Of a stretch of DNA of 64,000 nucleotides, positions 7,423-16,990 are shown piece after piece. A program made the position numbers and the translations under genes. This DNA is from Kribbella sp. NBC_01245 (GTDB lineage: Bacteria; Actinomycetota; Actinomycetes; Propionibacteriales; Kribbellaceae). Position 1 is the stretch's first letter. Each line of letters opens with the position of its first letter. The stretch lies in contig NZ_CP108487.1 in the NCBI RefSeq assembly GCF_036226525.1, forward strand, positions 7,998,001 through 8,062,000, in the 5' to 3' direction. Below the pieces are notes generated by a model. The model searched no databases. It saw only the letters and a list, made by a program, of their open reading frames with translations, and was not told the origin of the DNA.

Positions 7423-10400
7423 ATGGGCATGTATCTAGTAGCGGGGGCACGTCGACGACGTGCGCTGATCGCGGCGGCGGCCGCACTGGGCCTGGTTTTC
7501 CTCGGGTCCAGTCTGACCGCATCGGCCTACCAGGTGCCGGATACGGCATTCACCCAGGGCGCGAGCGGCACCGGCACGATGCCAGGCTCGTCCCTCACCC
7601 AGACGATCAGCACCACGGGCAACACCGCCCTCCTCGCGGCTACCACGGCCGGAGCGCGCGGGACCACGGCGGCGACGTACTCGCCCGGCCTCGCTACGAC
7701 CACGCCAGCCCAGGACATCGTCGTCAACACCGGCGACTGCGCCTCCACCGGCACCTGCTCCAACCGGGGCACCGTCACCATCGCCTTCTCCCAGCCCGTC
7801 CTGAACCCGATCCTCCACGTCGCGGGTATCGGCGGCGTCGCGACCCAGACCGTCAGCGGCAACCCGACGGCCCAGTCCGAGTTGCATGCGATCTTCGCCC
7901 TGACCACGGCCGGCGTCACCCTGAGCAAGGCCAGCACGGGCAACAACTTCGCGGTCACCGGTGGCAACACCATCACCGCGACCAACCACGACACCAGCCC
8001 GTCATGTGTCTCGACCGGCACCGGCACCGGCGGCCCCGCCGCGGGCGCGACCGCCAGCTGTGGTTCGGTCCAGGTCACTGGCCTGGTCACCTCGCTGACC
8101 TTCAACGTGACGGCGATCTTCACCAAGAACCCGTCGTTGCCCGCGTTCAACCAGCCCGCCTCGGGCGACGGCGTCTCCATCGTCGCTTCGGTCGGCCAGG
8201 ACTTCGGCGACGCGCCTTCGTCGTATGACGGCAGCAACGCGGCCCGCGCCGTGCTGAGCAACGTCAAGCTCGGCAGCGCCGTCTCCGAGGATTACCAGAA
8301 CGTCGCCAACTCCACCACCAGCCCGAACGCGGGCGCGAGTGCGACCGGCGACAGCAACGACGACGGCGTCACGCTGACCCCGATCCTCGCCACGGCCACG
8401 ACGTACAGCGCCGCGGTCGCCCTCAGCGGTGCGACCAAGGCCGGTCAGGTCTGCGGCTGGATCGACTTCAACAAGAACGGCACCTTCCAGATGGGCGAGC
8501 GCGCCTGCGCCGCCGTCGCGTCGGGCCAGACCAGCGCGACCCTGAACTGGACGGGCCTCAGCGGCCTTACCGGCGGTGCGACGTACGCGCGCTTCCGCGT
8601 CGGCTACACGACCGCCCAGATCCAAAGCCCGCAAGGTGCTTCGGATTCGGGTGAGGTCGAGGACTACCCGTTCACGATCGTCGTGCCGCAGCCGCCGACT
8701 GCTACGCCGGATACCGACACCACTCCGCAGGACGTCAACGTCACCGTCAACCCGCTGACCAACGACAGCGCGGGCCCCGGCGCCGTACTCGTACCCACCT
8801 CCGTGGTGCTAAAGGATCCGGCCGACGGCACGTTCAAGAAGACCGTGACGATTCCGGGCGAGGGCACGTACACGATCCAAGCGGACGGCACGGTCACGTT
8901 CGACCCGCTGCCGGCCTTCTCCGGTACGGCGACCCCGGTCACCTACCGGGTCGGCGACAACGCGGGCCAAACCGCGACCTCGACGATCACGATCACCGTC
9001 ACCCCGGTCAAGCCGGACGCGGTGAACGACTCCGAGACCACGTCGTTCGAGACGCCGATCACGGTTGGCGTGCTGGCGAACGACAAGCCGGGTGACCCGA
9101 GTGCTCCGCTCGTCCCGGCCAGCGTGTGCATCGTCGACGGCGCCACTTGCGTCAAGACGCTGACCACGCCGCAAGGCACGTACACGGTCAACGCCAACGG
9201 CTCGATCACGTTCGACCCGGCCGACGGCTACACCGGTACGACGCCTCCGATCACCTACCGGGTGGCGGACGACAACGGCACTACCGACACCGCGACGCTG
9301 GTCATCACGGTCCCGGCCCCGGGTAAGCCGACGGCCACGCCGGATACCGAGACCACCAAGCAGGACGTCAACGTCACGGTGAACCCGCTGACCAACGACT
9401 CCGCGGGTGCGGGCGCCACCCTGGTCCCGGGCAGCGTTTGCCTGACCAGTGGTGACGAGTGCGTGAAGACGCTGACGGTTCCGGGCGAGGGCACGTACAC
9501 GGTTCAGCCGAACGGCACCGTTGTGTTCGACCCGTTGCCGACGTTCACCGGCGAGGCCAAGCCGGTGCCCTACCGGGTCTCCGACAACGCGGGCCAGACG
9601 GCAACGTCGACGATCACGATCACCGTCACCCCGGTCAAGCCGGACGCGGTGAACGACACCGACACCACGCCGTACAACACCCCGGTCACCACCAACGTGC
9701 TGACCAACGACAACCCGGGTGACCCGAGCGCGCCGCTCGTCCCGGCCAGCGTCTGCATCGTCGACGGCGCCACTTGCGTCAAGACACTGACCACGGCCCA
9801 GGGCACCTACACGGTCAACCCGGACGGGTCGATCAAGTTCGACCCGGTGCCAGGTTTCACCGGACCGACCACGCCGATCACGTACCGGGTGACCGACGAC
9901 AACGGCAGCACCGACACCGCGACGCTGATCATCACGGTGGACCTGCCCGCCCCGCCCGCCGCGCAACCCGACACCGGCACCACCCCGCAGAATGTGAACC
10001 TCACGGTCGATGCCCTGGGCAACGACTCGGCCTCGCCGGGCGTCGCGCTGGTACCGGGGTCGGTGGTGCTGCGTGATCCCGCGGACGGCACCTTCAAGAA
10101 GACGGTGACGATTCCGGGCGAAGGCACGTACTCGGTCCAGGCCGACGGCAAGGTCGTGTTCGATCCGCTGCCGCAATTCACCGGTACGGCGACCTCGATC
10201 GGCTACCGGGTCACGGACTCGACCGGTCAGACCGCTGAGTCGACCATCACGATCACGGTCACGCCGGTCACGCCGGAGGCGGTCAGCGACTCGCGCACCA
10301 CGCCGTACAAGACGCCGGTGACGATTGCGGTGCTCGAGAACGACAAGGCCGGCTCGGACACCACCTCGCTCAACCCGGCGAGCGTCTGCATCGTCGACGG

Positions 10401-13400
10401 CACGGAATGCGTGAAGACGCTGGCGGTTCCGGGTGAGGGGACGTACGTCGTCAACCCGGACGGAACGGTCAAGTTCACCCCGGTGGATGGGTTCCGCGGC
10501 ACCACCACCTCCGTGACGTACGAGGTGAAGGACAGCAACGGCACTCCGACCCGGGCCCAGATCACCGTCTCGGTCGAGGCTCCGGCACCACCGGTCGCAA
10601 ACCCCGATACCAACACCACCCCGCAGGGGCAGTTGGTCAACACTGGTGTGCTCGGCAACGACCAGGCCGGCCCGACCGGCTCGCCGCTCACGCCGGGCAG
10701 CGTGTGCCTGATCAGCGGTGACACTTGCGAGAAGACGCTCACGATCGCCGGCGAGGGCACGTACATCGTGAAGGACGATGGCAGCGTCGACTTCCAGCCG
10801 CTGCCGGGCTTCACCGGTGAGGCCAAGCCGGTGGAGTACCGCGTCACCGACGGCAACGGCGCGAATGCCTCGTCGACGTTGACCATCACCGTCACGCCGG
10901 TCAAGCCGGACGCGGTCGACGACGCGGCCACCACGCCGTACGACACGAACGTGACCGTGCCGCTGCTGGGTAACGACAACCCGGGCAACCCGGCAGTGCC
11001 GCTCGTCCCTGGCAGCGTGTGCTTGGTGAGCCTTGACGCTTGCGTGAAGACGCTGGCGGTTCCGGGCGACGGCACGTACACGGTGAACCCGGACGGTTCG
11101 ATCGCGTTCGACCCGCTGCCGACGTTCACCGGTAAGGCCACGCCGCAGACCTACCGCGTGGCGGACGAGAACGGCACCACGGCCACCGCCGTCGTCACGA
11201 TCACGGTCACGCCGCCGCCGGCGCCTGAGGCCAAGCCCGACACCGGGACCACGCCGCAGAACGTCAACGTCACGGTTGATCCGCTCACGAACGACGAGGC
11301 CGGCACCGGTACGACGCTCGTCCCCGCCAGCGTTTGCCTGATCAGCGGTGACGAGTGTGTGAAGACCCTGACGGTTCCAGGCGAAGGCACCTACACGGTG
11401 GCGCCGGACGGCAAGGTCACGTTCGACCCGCTGCCGACGTTCAGCGGCGAGGTCAAGCCGGTGCCCTACCGGGTGACGGATTCGCTCGGCCGGAACGCGA
11501 CGTCGACCATCACCATCACGGTCACGCCGATCACCCCGGACGCGGTCGACGACACGGGCAAGACGCCGAACGACACCCCGGTCACCGTGCCGGTGCTCGG
11601 CAACGACGAGCCGGGTGCGCCGACGGTTCCGCTGGACCCGGCGAGCGTCTGCCTGGTCGACGGCGCCACTTGCGTCAAGACGCTGACCACGCCCCAGGGC
11701 ACGTACACGGTGAACCCGGACGGGACGATCAAGTTCGACCCGGTGCCGACGTTCTCCGGTGCGACCACGCAGATCACCTACCGGGTGACCGACGAGAACG
11801 GCACCACCGCTACCGCGAAGCTGACGATCACCGTGGGCGAAGCGCCGAAGGCCGCTCCGGACTCCGGCACCACCCCGCAGAATGTCAACGTCACGGTCAA
11901 TCCGCTGACGAACGACACTCCGGGCACCGGCGCCACGCTGGTCCCGGGCAGCGTCTGCATCGTTGTCGCCGACACGTGCGTGAAGACCCACACGGTTCCG
12001 GGCGAAGGCACGTACACGGTGGCGCCGGATGGCAAGGTCACGTTCGACCCGGTCCCGTCGTTCACGGGTACGGCCACGCCGATCACCTATGAGGTCAAGG
12101 ATTCCGACGGGCTGACGGCGATGTCGACCATCGGGATCACGGTCACGCCGATCAAGCCGACGGCCGTTGACGACGCGTCCACCACGCCGTTCCAGACGCC
12201 CGTGACTGTGCCGGTTTTGGTCAACGACAAGGCGGGCGATCCGTCGGCGCCGCTGGTGCCGGGCAGCGTGAAGCTGAAGGACCCGTCCGACGGCGCGTTC
12301 AAGGCGACGGTGACGATTCCGGGTGAGGGCACCTACACCGCGAACCCGGAGGGCACGATCACTTTCAGTCCGGTGGACGGGTTCGAGGGTGTCACCACGC
12401 CGCTCACGTACGAGGTGGAGGACGGTAACGGCACCACCGCCGACGCGCTGCTGACCATCACGGTCGGCGACGCGCCGGACGCCAACCCCGATACAAGTAC
12501 GACGAAGCAGAACGTCAACGTGACGGTGGACCCGCTCACCAACGACAAGCCGGGCACCGGCGCGACGCTGGTACCGGGTTCGGTCGAGGTGTTCGACGAG
12601 GGCACCCAGACCTGGGGCAAGACGGCCACCGTGCCGGGCGAGGGCAAGTACACGGTCGACCCGGAGACGGGCCAGATCACCTTCGACCCCGAGCCCGGGT
12701 TCACCGGTCAGAGCTCGGTGCCCTACCGGGTCTCCGACTCGGACAAGCACACGGCCGCATCGACGGTGACCATCACGGTCGACCCGATCAAGCCGACGGC
12801 GACGGACGACAAGACCACCACGCCGTACAACACGCCGGTGACCGTGCCGGTGGCGGCGAACGACAAGGCGGGTGACCCGAGTGCCCCGCTGGTGCCGAGC
12901 AGCGTGATGCTGATCGACCCGGGGAGCGGCGATCCGGTCAGCACGTTGAAGGTTCCCGGCGAGGGTACGTTCACGGTCCAGCCCGATGGAGGGATTCGGT
13001 TCGTGCCGGAGAAGGGCTTCACCGGTACGACGACGCCAGTGACGTACCGGATCAGCGATACGAACGGCACGCCGACCACGGCCGAGTTGACCGTGACGAT
13101 CGGGGACAAGCCGGTCGCCGTACCGGATGCGAAGACGACCAAGCAAGACGTACCGGTCACGATCGACCCGCTGGCCAACGACAAGCCGGGTGGCGGTGCC
13201 GAGCTCGATCCGTCGACGCTCTGTCTGAGCTCGGCCGGCAAGTGCGTGCAGACGCTGGTGGTTCCGGGCGAGGGCACGTACACGGTCAAGGACGGCAAGG
13301 TCGTCTTCGACCCGATCCCGGGCTTCACCGGCAAGACCACGCCGGTGACGTACGAGGTGAAGGACACCGATGGCAACCCGACCCGGTCGACCATCACCGT

Positions 13401-14175
13401 CACGGTCACGCCGATCAAGCCGGCTGCGGTGGACGACGTTCGCAAGACGCCGTTCAACACCGCGATCACGGTTCCGGTTTTGGGCAACGACAAGGCGGGT
13501 GACGCCAAGGCTCCACTGGTGCCGGGCAGCGTCTGCCTCATCTCGGGCACCACGTGCGTGAAGACGCTCACGGTTCCGGGCGAAGGCACGTACACGGTCA
13601 AGGACGGCGAGGTGACGTTCACCCCGGTGAAGGGCTTCACCGGCACCACGCGGACGCCGTACCGGGTGACCGATGCGAACGGTACGACCAGCAAGGCGAC
13701 GCTGATCATCACGGTCGGCAAGCCGGGTGGCGCCAAGGCCGATCCGGACAGCGGTAACGGCCGACCGGCGCAGCCGATCGTGATCAACCCGCTGGCGAAC
13801 GACAAGCCGAGCACGGGGTCGAAGTGGAAGCCGGGCAGCGTCTGCCTGATCGACTCCACCGGGACCTGTGTGAAGAGAGTCGTGGTGCCGAATGTCGGGA
13901 CGTGGACCGTGCAGAAAAACGGCACGGTGCGATTCGTCTCGGACCCGGACTACACGGGTACGGCCCGGATCAACTACCTGGTCACCGACACCGACGGGGT
14001 GACGGTCGAGTCGCGGATCACGGTCAAGGTCGGCGATCAGCCGGCACCGCCGCCGGACGACGAGGAGGAGCTGCCCGACACGGGTGGTCCGTCCACCTTG
14101 TTCTTCACGCTCGGCGCGTTGCTGGTCGCGATGGGTGGCGCACTGCTGTTGATGGCCCGCAGGAGAAGGCCGTAA
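7423..14175 (+). CDS. Giant LPxTG-anchored repeat protein (CshA/Ig-like adhesin)
   Basis: 2250 residues. Order: signal peptide (1-36, after the basic run RRRR); an N-terminal non-repetitive domain (about 37-255, CshA-like); a GEVED-type domain (about 260-420, DFGDAPSSYD ... WIDFNKNGTF ... GEVEDYPF); 17 Ig-like repeats of about 100-108 residues (about 425-2205); a proline/acidic spacer; sorting signal LPDTGG, a membrane segment and the tail RRRRP. So it should be covalently attached to peptidoglycan by a sortase and project as a fibre, most likely for adhesion. No sortase gene is in the window. Start: ATG 7423 or 7429, weak ribosome site. It ends before a hairpin terminator. The repeats alternate between two types. 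Confidence 0.93.
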   Translation: MGMYLVAGARRRRALIAAAAALGLVFLGSSLTASAYQVPDTAFTQGASGTGTMPGSSLTQTISTTGNTALLAATTAGARGTTAATYSPGLATTTPAQDIVVNTGDCASTGTCSNRGTVTIAFSQPVLNPILHVAGIGGVATQTVSGNPTAQSELHAIFALTTAGVTLSKASTGNNFAVTGGNTITATNHDTSPSCVSTGTGTGGPAAGATASCGSVQVTGLVTSLTFNVTAIFTKNPSLPAFNQPASGDGVSIVASVGQDFGDAPSSYDGSNAARAVLSNVKLGSAVSEDYQNVANSTTSPNAGASATGDSNDDGVTLTPILATATTYSAAVALSGATKAGQVCGWIDFNKNGTFQMGERACAAVASGQTSATLNWTGLSGLTGGATYARFRVGYTTAQIQSPQGASDSGEVEDYPFTIVVPQPPTATPDTDTTPQDVNVTVNPLTNDSAGPGAVLVPTSVVLKDPADGTFKKTVTIPGEGTYTIQADGTVTFDPLPAFSGTATPVTYRVGDNAGQTATSTITITVTPVKPDAVNDSETTSFETPITVGVLANDKPGDPSAPLVPASVCIVDGATCVKTLTTPQGTYTVNANGSITFDPADGYTGTTPPITYRVADDNGTTDTATLVITVPAPGKPTATPDTETTKQDVNVTVNPLTNDSAGAGATLVPGSVCLTSGDECVKTLTVPGEGTYTVQPNGTVVFDPLPTFTGEAKPVPYRVSDNAGQTATSTITITVTPVKPDAVNDTDTTPYNTPVTTNVLTNDNPGDPSAPLVPASVCIVDGATCVKTLTTAQGTYTVNPDGSIKFDPVPGFTGPTTPITYRVTDDNGSTDTATLIITVDLPAPPAAQPDTGTTPQNVNLTVDALGNDSASPGVALVPGSVVLRDPADGTFKKTVTIPGEGTYSVQADGKVVFDPLPQFTGTATSIGYRVTDSTGQTAESTITITVTPVTPEAVSDSRTTPYKTPVTIAVLENDKAGSDTTSLNPASVCIVDGTECVKTLAVPGEGTYVVNPDGTVKFTPVDGFRGTTTSVTYEVKDSNGTPTRAQITVSVEAPAPPVANPDTNTTPQGQLVNTGVLGNDQAGPTGSPLTPGSVCLISGDTCEKTLTIAGEGTYIVKDDGSVDFQPLPGFTGEAKPVEYRVTDGNGANASSTLTITVTPVKPDAVDDAATTPYDTNVTVPLLGNDNPGNPAVPLVPGSVCLVSLDACVKTLAVPGDGTYTVNPDGSIAFDPLPTFTGKATPQTYRVADENGTTATAVVTITVTPPPAPEAKPDTGTTPQNVNVTVDPLTNDEAGTGTTLVPASVCLISGDECVKTLTVPGEGTYTVAPDGKVTFDPLPTFSGEVKPVPYRVTDSLGRNATSTITITVTPITPDAVDDTGKTPNDTPVTVPVLGNDEPGAPTVPLDPASVCLVDGATCVKTLTTPQGTYTVNPDGTIKFDPVPTFSGATTQITYRVTDENGTTATAKLTITVGEAPKAAPDSGTTPQNVNVTVNPLTNDTPGTGATLVPGSVCIVVADTCVKTHTVPGEGTYTVAPDGKVTFDPVPSFTGTATPITYEVKDSDGLTAMSTIGITVTPIKPTAVDDASTTPFQTPVTVPVLVNDKAGDPSAPLVPGSVKLKDPSDGAFKATVTIPGEGTYTANPEGTITFSPVDGFEGVTTPLTYEVEDGNGTTADALLTITVGDAPDANPDTSTTKQNVNVTVDPLTNDKPGTGATLVPGSVEVFDEGTQTWGKTATVPGEGKYTVDPETGQITFDPEPGFTGQSSVPYRVSDSDKHTAASTVTITVDPIKPTATDDKTTTPYNTPVTVPVAANDKAGDPSAPLVPSSVMLIDPGSGDPVSTLKVPGEGTFTVQPDGGIRFVPEKGFTGTTTPVTYRISDTNGTPTTAELTVTIGDKPVAVPDAKTTKQDVPVTIDPLANDKPGGGAELDPSTLCLSSAGKCVQTLVVPGEGTYTVKDGKVVFDPIPGFTGKTTPVTYEVKDTDGNPTRSTITVTVTPIKPAAVDDVRKTPFNTAITVPVLGNDKAGDAKAPLVPGSVCLISGTTCVKTLTVPGEGTYTVKDGEVTFTPVKGFTGTTRTPYRVTDANGTTSKATLIITVGKPGGAKADPDSGNGRPAQPIVINPLANDKPSTGSKWKPGSVCLIDSTGTCVKRVVVPNVGTWTVQKNGTVRFVSDPDYTGTARINYLVTDTDGVTVESRITVKVGDQPAPPPDDEEELPDTGGPSTLFFTLGALLVAMGGALLLMARRRRP
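8695..14045 (+). repeat. 17 tandem ~315-bp coding repeats in an alternating A/B order
   Basis: Inside the giant surface gene. Type A units open with PDTxTTPQNVNVTVxPLTND; type B units open with KPDAVDDxxTTPYxTPVTV followed by VLxNDxPGDP. The order is A-B repeated eight times, then a final degenerate A. Twelve units carry a paired-cysteine loop (SVCLxSGDxCVKTL, usually C-x6-C, C-x7-C in the last); A1, A3, B6, A7 and B7 have a longer cysteine-free loop (for example LKDPADGTFKKTV). Near-identical stretches between distant units point to duplication or gene conversion. Confidence 0.9.
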
Positions 14176-14204
14176 GCCGTGGTGCATGACTGAGGAATGA
14201 AGCG

Positions 14205-14234
14205 CCGGGACCCCGCTGAGGAGCGGGGTCCCGG
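14205..14234 (+). terminator. Hairpin terminator after the giant surface gene
   Basis: A perfect 13-bp stem (14205-14217 with 14222-14234, arm CCGGGACCCCGCT) and a 4-base loop GAGG, 30 bases after the stop codon. Confidence 0.85.
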
Positions 14235-14317
14235 TACTTGCACCAACTTTTCGGCGTTCGGCGGCATCTGGGTCTAGAGGGGCCTTGACCGTCGATCGCC
14301 TCCCGGAGGTGATTTAC

Positions 14318-14980
14318 GTGTACGTCGGACCAGGCTCGCCGGGTTCCGAATTCGGTTCGGGTAAGCGCGTTATGCCCGCTGTCGCTGTTGCGGAACAGCG
14401 GGCGTTGACGCGGATCCAGGCGACCACGCCGCATGCCTATGTGCCGTTCGGTCAGCGGGTGGTCGCGTCGGGGGTGCTCGAGGGCTGGACCGGTACCGGC
14501 TGGCAGCCGCTCGCCGGCCGGGCCGTGACCGTGAGCGGCGGGCCGGATGATCCCGCCGCGCGGCACGTCGTGACCAACCAGGCGGGCGCCTACGAGACGA
14601 ACGTGCGGGCCATGTTCTCCTTCGAGGCCGGCCAGGCGTATTTCGCCGGGGACCACTGCTGGCTCGCGGCGTACAGCCATCCGTCCGTCCAGGTGCACGC
14701 CCGGCTGACCTGCGCGCCGAGCGAGGCCGTCGTGGCCGTCGGCCGGGAGGTGCGGGTGTCGGGCAAGGTGGTGCCCGGGGCGATGCCGGTCTGGCTCGAG
14801 CAGTTCGCGGACTCGGGGTGGACGCGCGTGACTGAGCCGGTGCGGGCCGATGCTGAAGGCCGCTACGGCGTGACCTTCCGTCCGACGGTCTCGGGTCTGC
14901 TCCGGATGCGGGTCTGGACGGACGGCACGGAGGCCGGTGTGCTGCCCTACTCGCGGGAGTTCACGCTCAGCGTTGGTTGA
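14318..14980 (+). CDS. Hypothetical protein with two beta-sandwich-like domains
   Basis: 220 residues from a GTG at 14318, chosen because GGAGGTGAT (14305-14313) lies 8 bases upstream; a longer frame from TTG 14285 would bury that site. Two similar halves follow a short N-terminus: about 35-130 (YVPFGQRVVASGVLEGW ...) and about 135-220 (AVVAVGREVRVSGKVVPG ...). Each has the pattern of Ig-like / bacterial carrier beta-sandwich domains, with a W/G turn and a closing AEGRYGVTFRP-type strand. No signal peptide or anchor is visible. I do not recognise a specific family. Its last 14 bases overlap the convergent GNAT gene. Confidence 0.7.
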   Translation: MYVGPGSPGSEFGSGKRVMPAVAVAEQRALTRIQATTPHAYVPFGQRVVASGVLEGWTGTGWQPLAGRAVTVSGGPDDPAARHVVTNQAGAYETNVRAMFSFEAGQAYFAGDHCWLAAYSHPSVQVHARLTCAPSEAVVAVGREVRVSGKVVPGAMPVWLEQFADSGWTRVTEPVRADAEGRYGVTFRPTVSGLLRMRVWTDGTEAGVLPYSREFTLSVG

Positions 14981-15494
14981 GGCTCATCACGAGGCTGAGC
15001 TCGTCGCGGTAGTCGTCCGCGCTCAATCGGATCGCGCGCGGATGGGTGCCGACGACCTGGTAACCGAAGCGCTCGTAGAACCGCTCCAGGCCCTGGCCGC
15101 CGCGGACGGTCAGCTTGAGCTGCTCGAGGCCGAGGCCCCGGGCGGCTTCGTGGAGACCGGTCATCAGCTGGGTGCCGGCACCACTGCCCTGGTACTTCGG
15201 GTGCACCATCACGCGCAGCACCGTGCGCCAATGCTCGAACAGGACACCGGCATTCGCGACGAGCAGGCCCATGCCGATAAAACGGCTGCCGTCATGCAAC
15301 GCGCCGAGCAGGTCCTGGCCGGCAGCCACCCGCTCCAGGGCGAGGTCGAGCGTGACCGCGACCTTGTGCACCGGCGCAGGCGCCACGAAGCCGACGCTGC
15401 CACCCGCGTCCGTCGCGGCGATCCAGGTATCGAGCAGATCGGCCCGTAGAACCGGATCGGTGACGTCGGACGAATCGACGACGGCGAACTCCAT
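14967..15494 (-). CDS. GNAT family N-acetyltransferase
   Basis: 175 residues. The acetyl-CoA site (motif A) is visible at about 105-125: RVMVHPKYQGSGAGTQLM, with the Q/R-x-x-G-x-G/A signature, followed by the C-terminal LERFYERFGYQVVGTHPR block. The first 50 residues are more variable and would hold the acceptor site; the acceptor cannot be predicted. ATG start at 15494, preceded by GGAGAG. The gene lies just downstream of the ECF41 sigma gene on the same strand with 39 bases between, so co-transcription is possible. Confidence 0.87.
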   Translation of the reverse strand: MEFAVVDSSDVTDPVLRADLLDTWIAATDAGGSVGFVAPAPVHKVAVTLDLALERVAAGQDLLGALHDGSRFIGMGLLVANAGVLFEHWRTVLRVMVHPKYQGSGAGTQLMTGLHEAARGLGLEQLKLTVRGGQGLERFYERFGYQVVGTHPRAIRLSADDYRDELSLVMSLNQR

Positions 15495-15533
15495 GGACTC
15501 TCCTCCAGGTGCGACTGGGTTGCAGGAGGAAGC

Positions 15534-16442
15534 TTATGCTTTTTGCAGCGCGTCGAGCTCGGCCAGGGTGGGCAGCGTGGTGAGTTTGTCGGGATTGCGG
15601 ACGATGTACACCTTGCTGATCGCGCCGGTCTCGTCCAGCTGCAGGAACGACACGTTGTCGAGCTCCCCGTTGAGGTAGGCGACGGTCGCCAACTCACCAT
15701 TGGCCGACATGAACCGGATATCGATGTTCGAGTTCTGCTCGCGGTTGAGCACCCCGAACAGCCAGCGCGCCACCTTGTCGGCGCCTTCGATCGGCCGGAG
15801 CGCCGCGGTCTTCTTGCCGCCGCCATCGCTGACGAGTTGTACGTCCGGCGCCAGCAACGCGATCAACCCGTCGAAGTCACCCTGGACGGCTCGCTCCAGG
15901 AACGACGCCGTCACCTCGGCATGGCGGACCTTGTCCACGCTCTGCCGGGGCTGGCGCGCGTGCACGTGTTCGCGGGCGCGATGCGCCAGCTGCCGCACGG
16001 CCGATTCGGACCGCCCGAGCGTCTCCGCGATCTCCCCGAACGGAAGGTCGAACACCTCGCGCAACACGAACGCGGCCCGCTCCAAGGGCGTGAGCGTTTC
16101 GAGGATGACCATCATGGCCATCGACACCGAGTCGGCGACTTCCGCCACCACGGCCGGGTCGTCGGCGTCCGACGTGGCCGCGATCGGTTCGGGCAGCCAC
16201 GGTCCGACGTACGTCTCGCGTTGGGATTTCTGCTGGCGGAGCCGGTTCAGCGCGAGCCGGGTGGTGATGCGCACCAGGTAGGCGCGGGTGTCCCGGACCT
16301 CGGAACGATCGGCCGCGGCCCATCGCAACCACGCCTCCTGTACGACGTCCTCGGCGTCCGTCATGCTGCCGACGACCCGGTACGCGGCTCCGAGTAGTAC
16401 GGGCCGGTGTCCGTCGAACTCCGTTGCCAGTTCGTCGTTCAC
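15534..16442 (-). CDS. ECF41-type RNA polymerase sigma factor with SnoaL-like C-terminal domain
   Basis: 302 residues from a GTG that forms a GTGA overlap with the upstream CMD stop; an ATG at 16460 is an alternative. Region 2 (about 5-75, GAAYRVVGSMTDAEDVVQEA) and region 4 (about 115-170, LTPLERAAFVLREVFDLPFG, then SESAVRQLAHRAREH) are intact. Residues about 180-302 form the SnoaL/NTF2-like extension that defines ECF41, which replaces an anti-sigma factor and modulates core binding. The DGGGKKTAALRPI and NPDKL segments, family hallmarks near the linker and the C-terminus, are present. ECF41 factors often control the promoter of the linked CMD-type gene. Confidence 0.93.
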   Translation of the reverse strand: MNDELATEFDGHRPVLLGAAYRVVGSMTDAEDVVQEAWLRWAAADRSEVRDTRAYLVRITTRLALNRLRQQKSQRETYVGPWLPEPIAATSDADDPAVVAEVADSVSMAMMVILETLTPLERAAFVLREVFDLPFGEIAETLGRSESAVRQLAHRAREHVHARQPRQSVDKVRHAEVTASFLERAVQGDFDGLIALLAPDVQLVSDGGGKKTAALRPIEGADKVARWLFGVLNREQNSNIDIRFMSANGELATVAYLNGELDNVSFLQLDETGAISKVYIVRNPDKLTTLPTLAELDALQKA

Positions 16443-16990
16443 GCTGTTCTCAACTCGCATTGCTCCTTGAAGCCCTGACCGGTCAGACCGGCGGCGGCGT
16501 TGCTGCGGGAGCGCTGGTTCTCGAGGGCGATCAAGGCGGTCAGCTCGACCAACTGCTCGTCGGTCAGGTCGGCTCGCAGTTCTTCGACCATCTCGTCGGT
16601 GACCTCCGGCGGGGTGGCCGTCATCGCCTCGGCATACGCCAGCACTTTCCGCTCCAGCTCGGTGTAGACGGTACTGTCCCGCCACCCTGACACATCGCGC
16701 AGTTTCGCGACCGGAACCCCTCGGTGGTGGTACTCCCAGTAGCCGAAGTCCATGCACCACGAGCAGCCGATCATCGCGGCCGGCGCCATCGTGGCAAGCG
16801 CCGCGAGGGTCGGGTCGAGGCTGTTCCACCGGGTGACGCTGCCCTCGGTCAGCATCATCGTCCGGAAGACGCGGCGGTTGTGCAGCGCCACCAGGCCCGG
16901 TTCGAGCTGCGCGCCGTACTTGCGCCGGCTCCACCACTGCACGAACCGCACCATCGGGGTCCTGCGATTCTCCAACGGAATACGCGCCAT
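16439..16990 (-). CDS. Carboxymuconolactone decarboxylase / AhpD-like protein (ECF41 partner)
   Basis: 183 residues; ATG at 16990 behind AAAGGAG. The CMD fold is indicated by helical blocks LDPTLAALATMAPAAMIGCS and VLAYAEAMTATPPEVTDEMV. A redox CxxC pair is present (CSWC, about residue 88) with acidic residues around it; the histidine normally four residues after the second Cys in AhpD is replaced here (CMDFGYW). CMD, oxidoreductase or epimerase genes are the characteristic neighbours and targets of ECF41 sigma factors. The gene overlaps the sigma gene by 4 nt. Likely role: cytoplasmic thiol/oxidative-stress function; substrate unknown. Confidence 0.88.
   Translation of the reverse strand: MARIPLENRRTPMVRFVQWWSRRKYGAQLEPGLVALHNRRVFRTMMLTEGSVTRWNSLDPTLAALATMAPAAMIGCSWCMDFGYWEYHHRGVPVAKLRDVSGWRDSTVYTELERKVLAYAEAMTATPPEVTDEMVEELRADLTDEQLVELTALIALENQRSRSNAAAGLTGQGFKEQCELRTA

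Noticed and set aside
8809..14187. A 1792-codon open frame on the minus strand opposite the giant surface gene
   Set aside because: It is a by-product of repeated GC-rich codons in the sense repeats: the antisense product is low-complexity Arg/Asp/Val sequence, has no family match and repeats with the same period.
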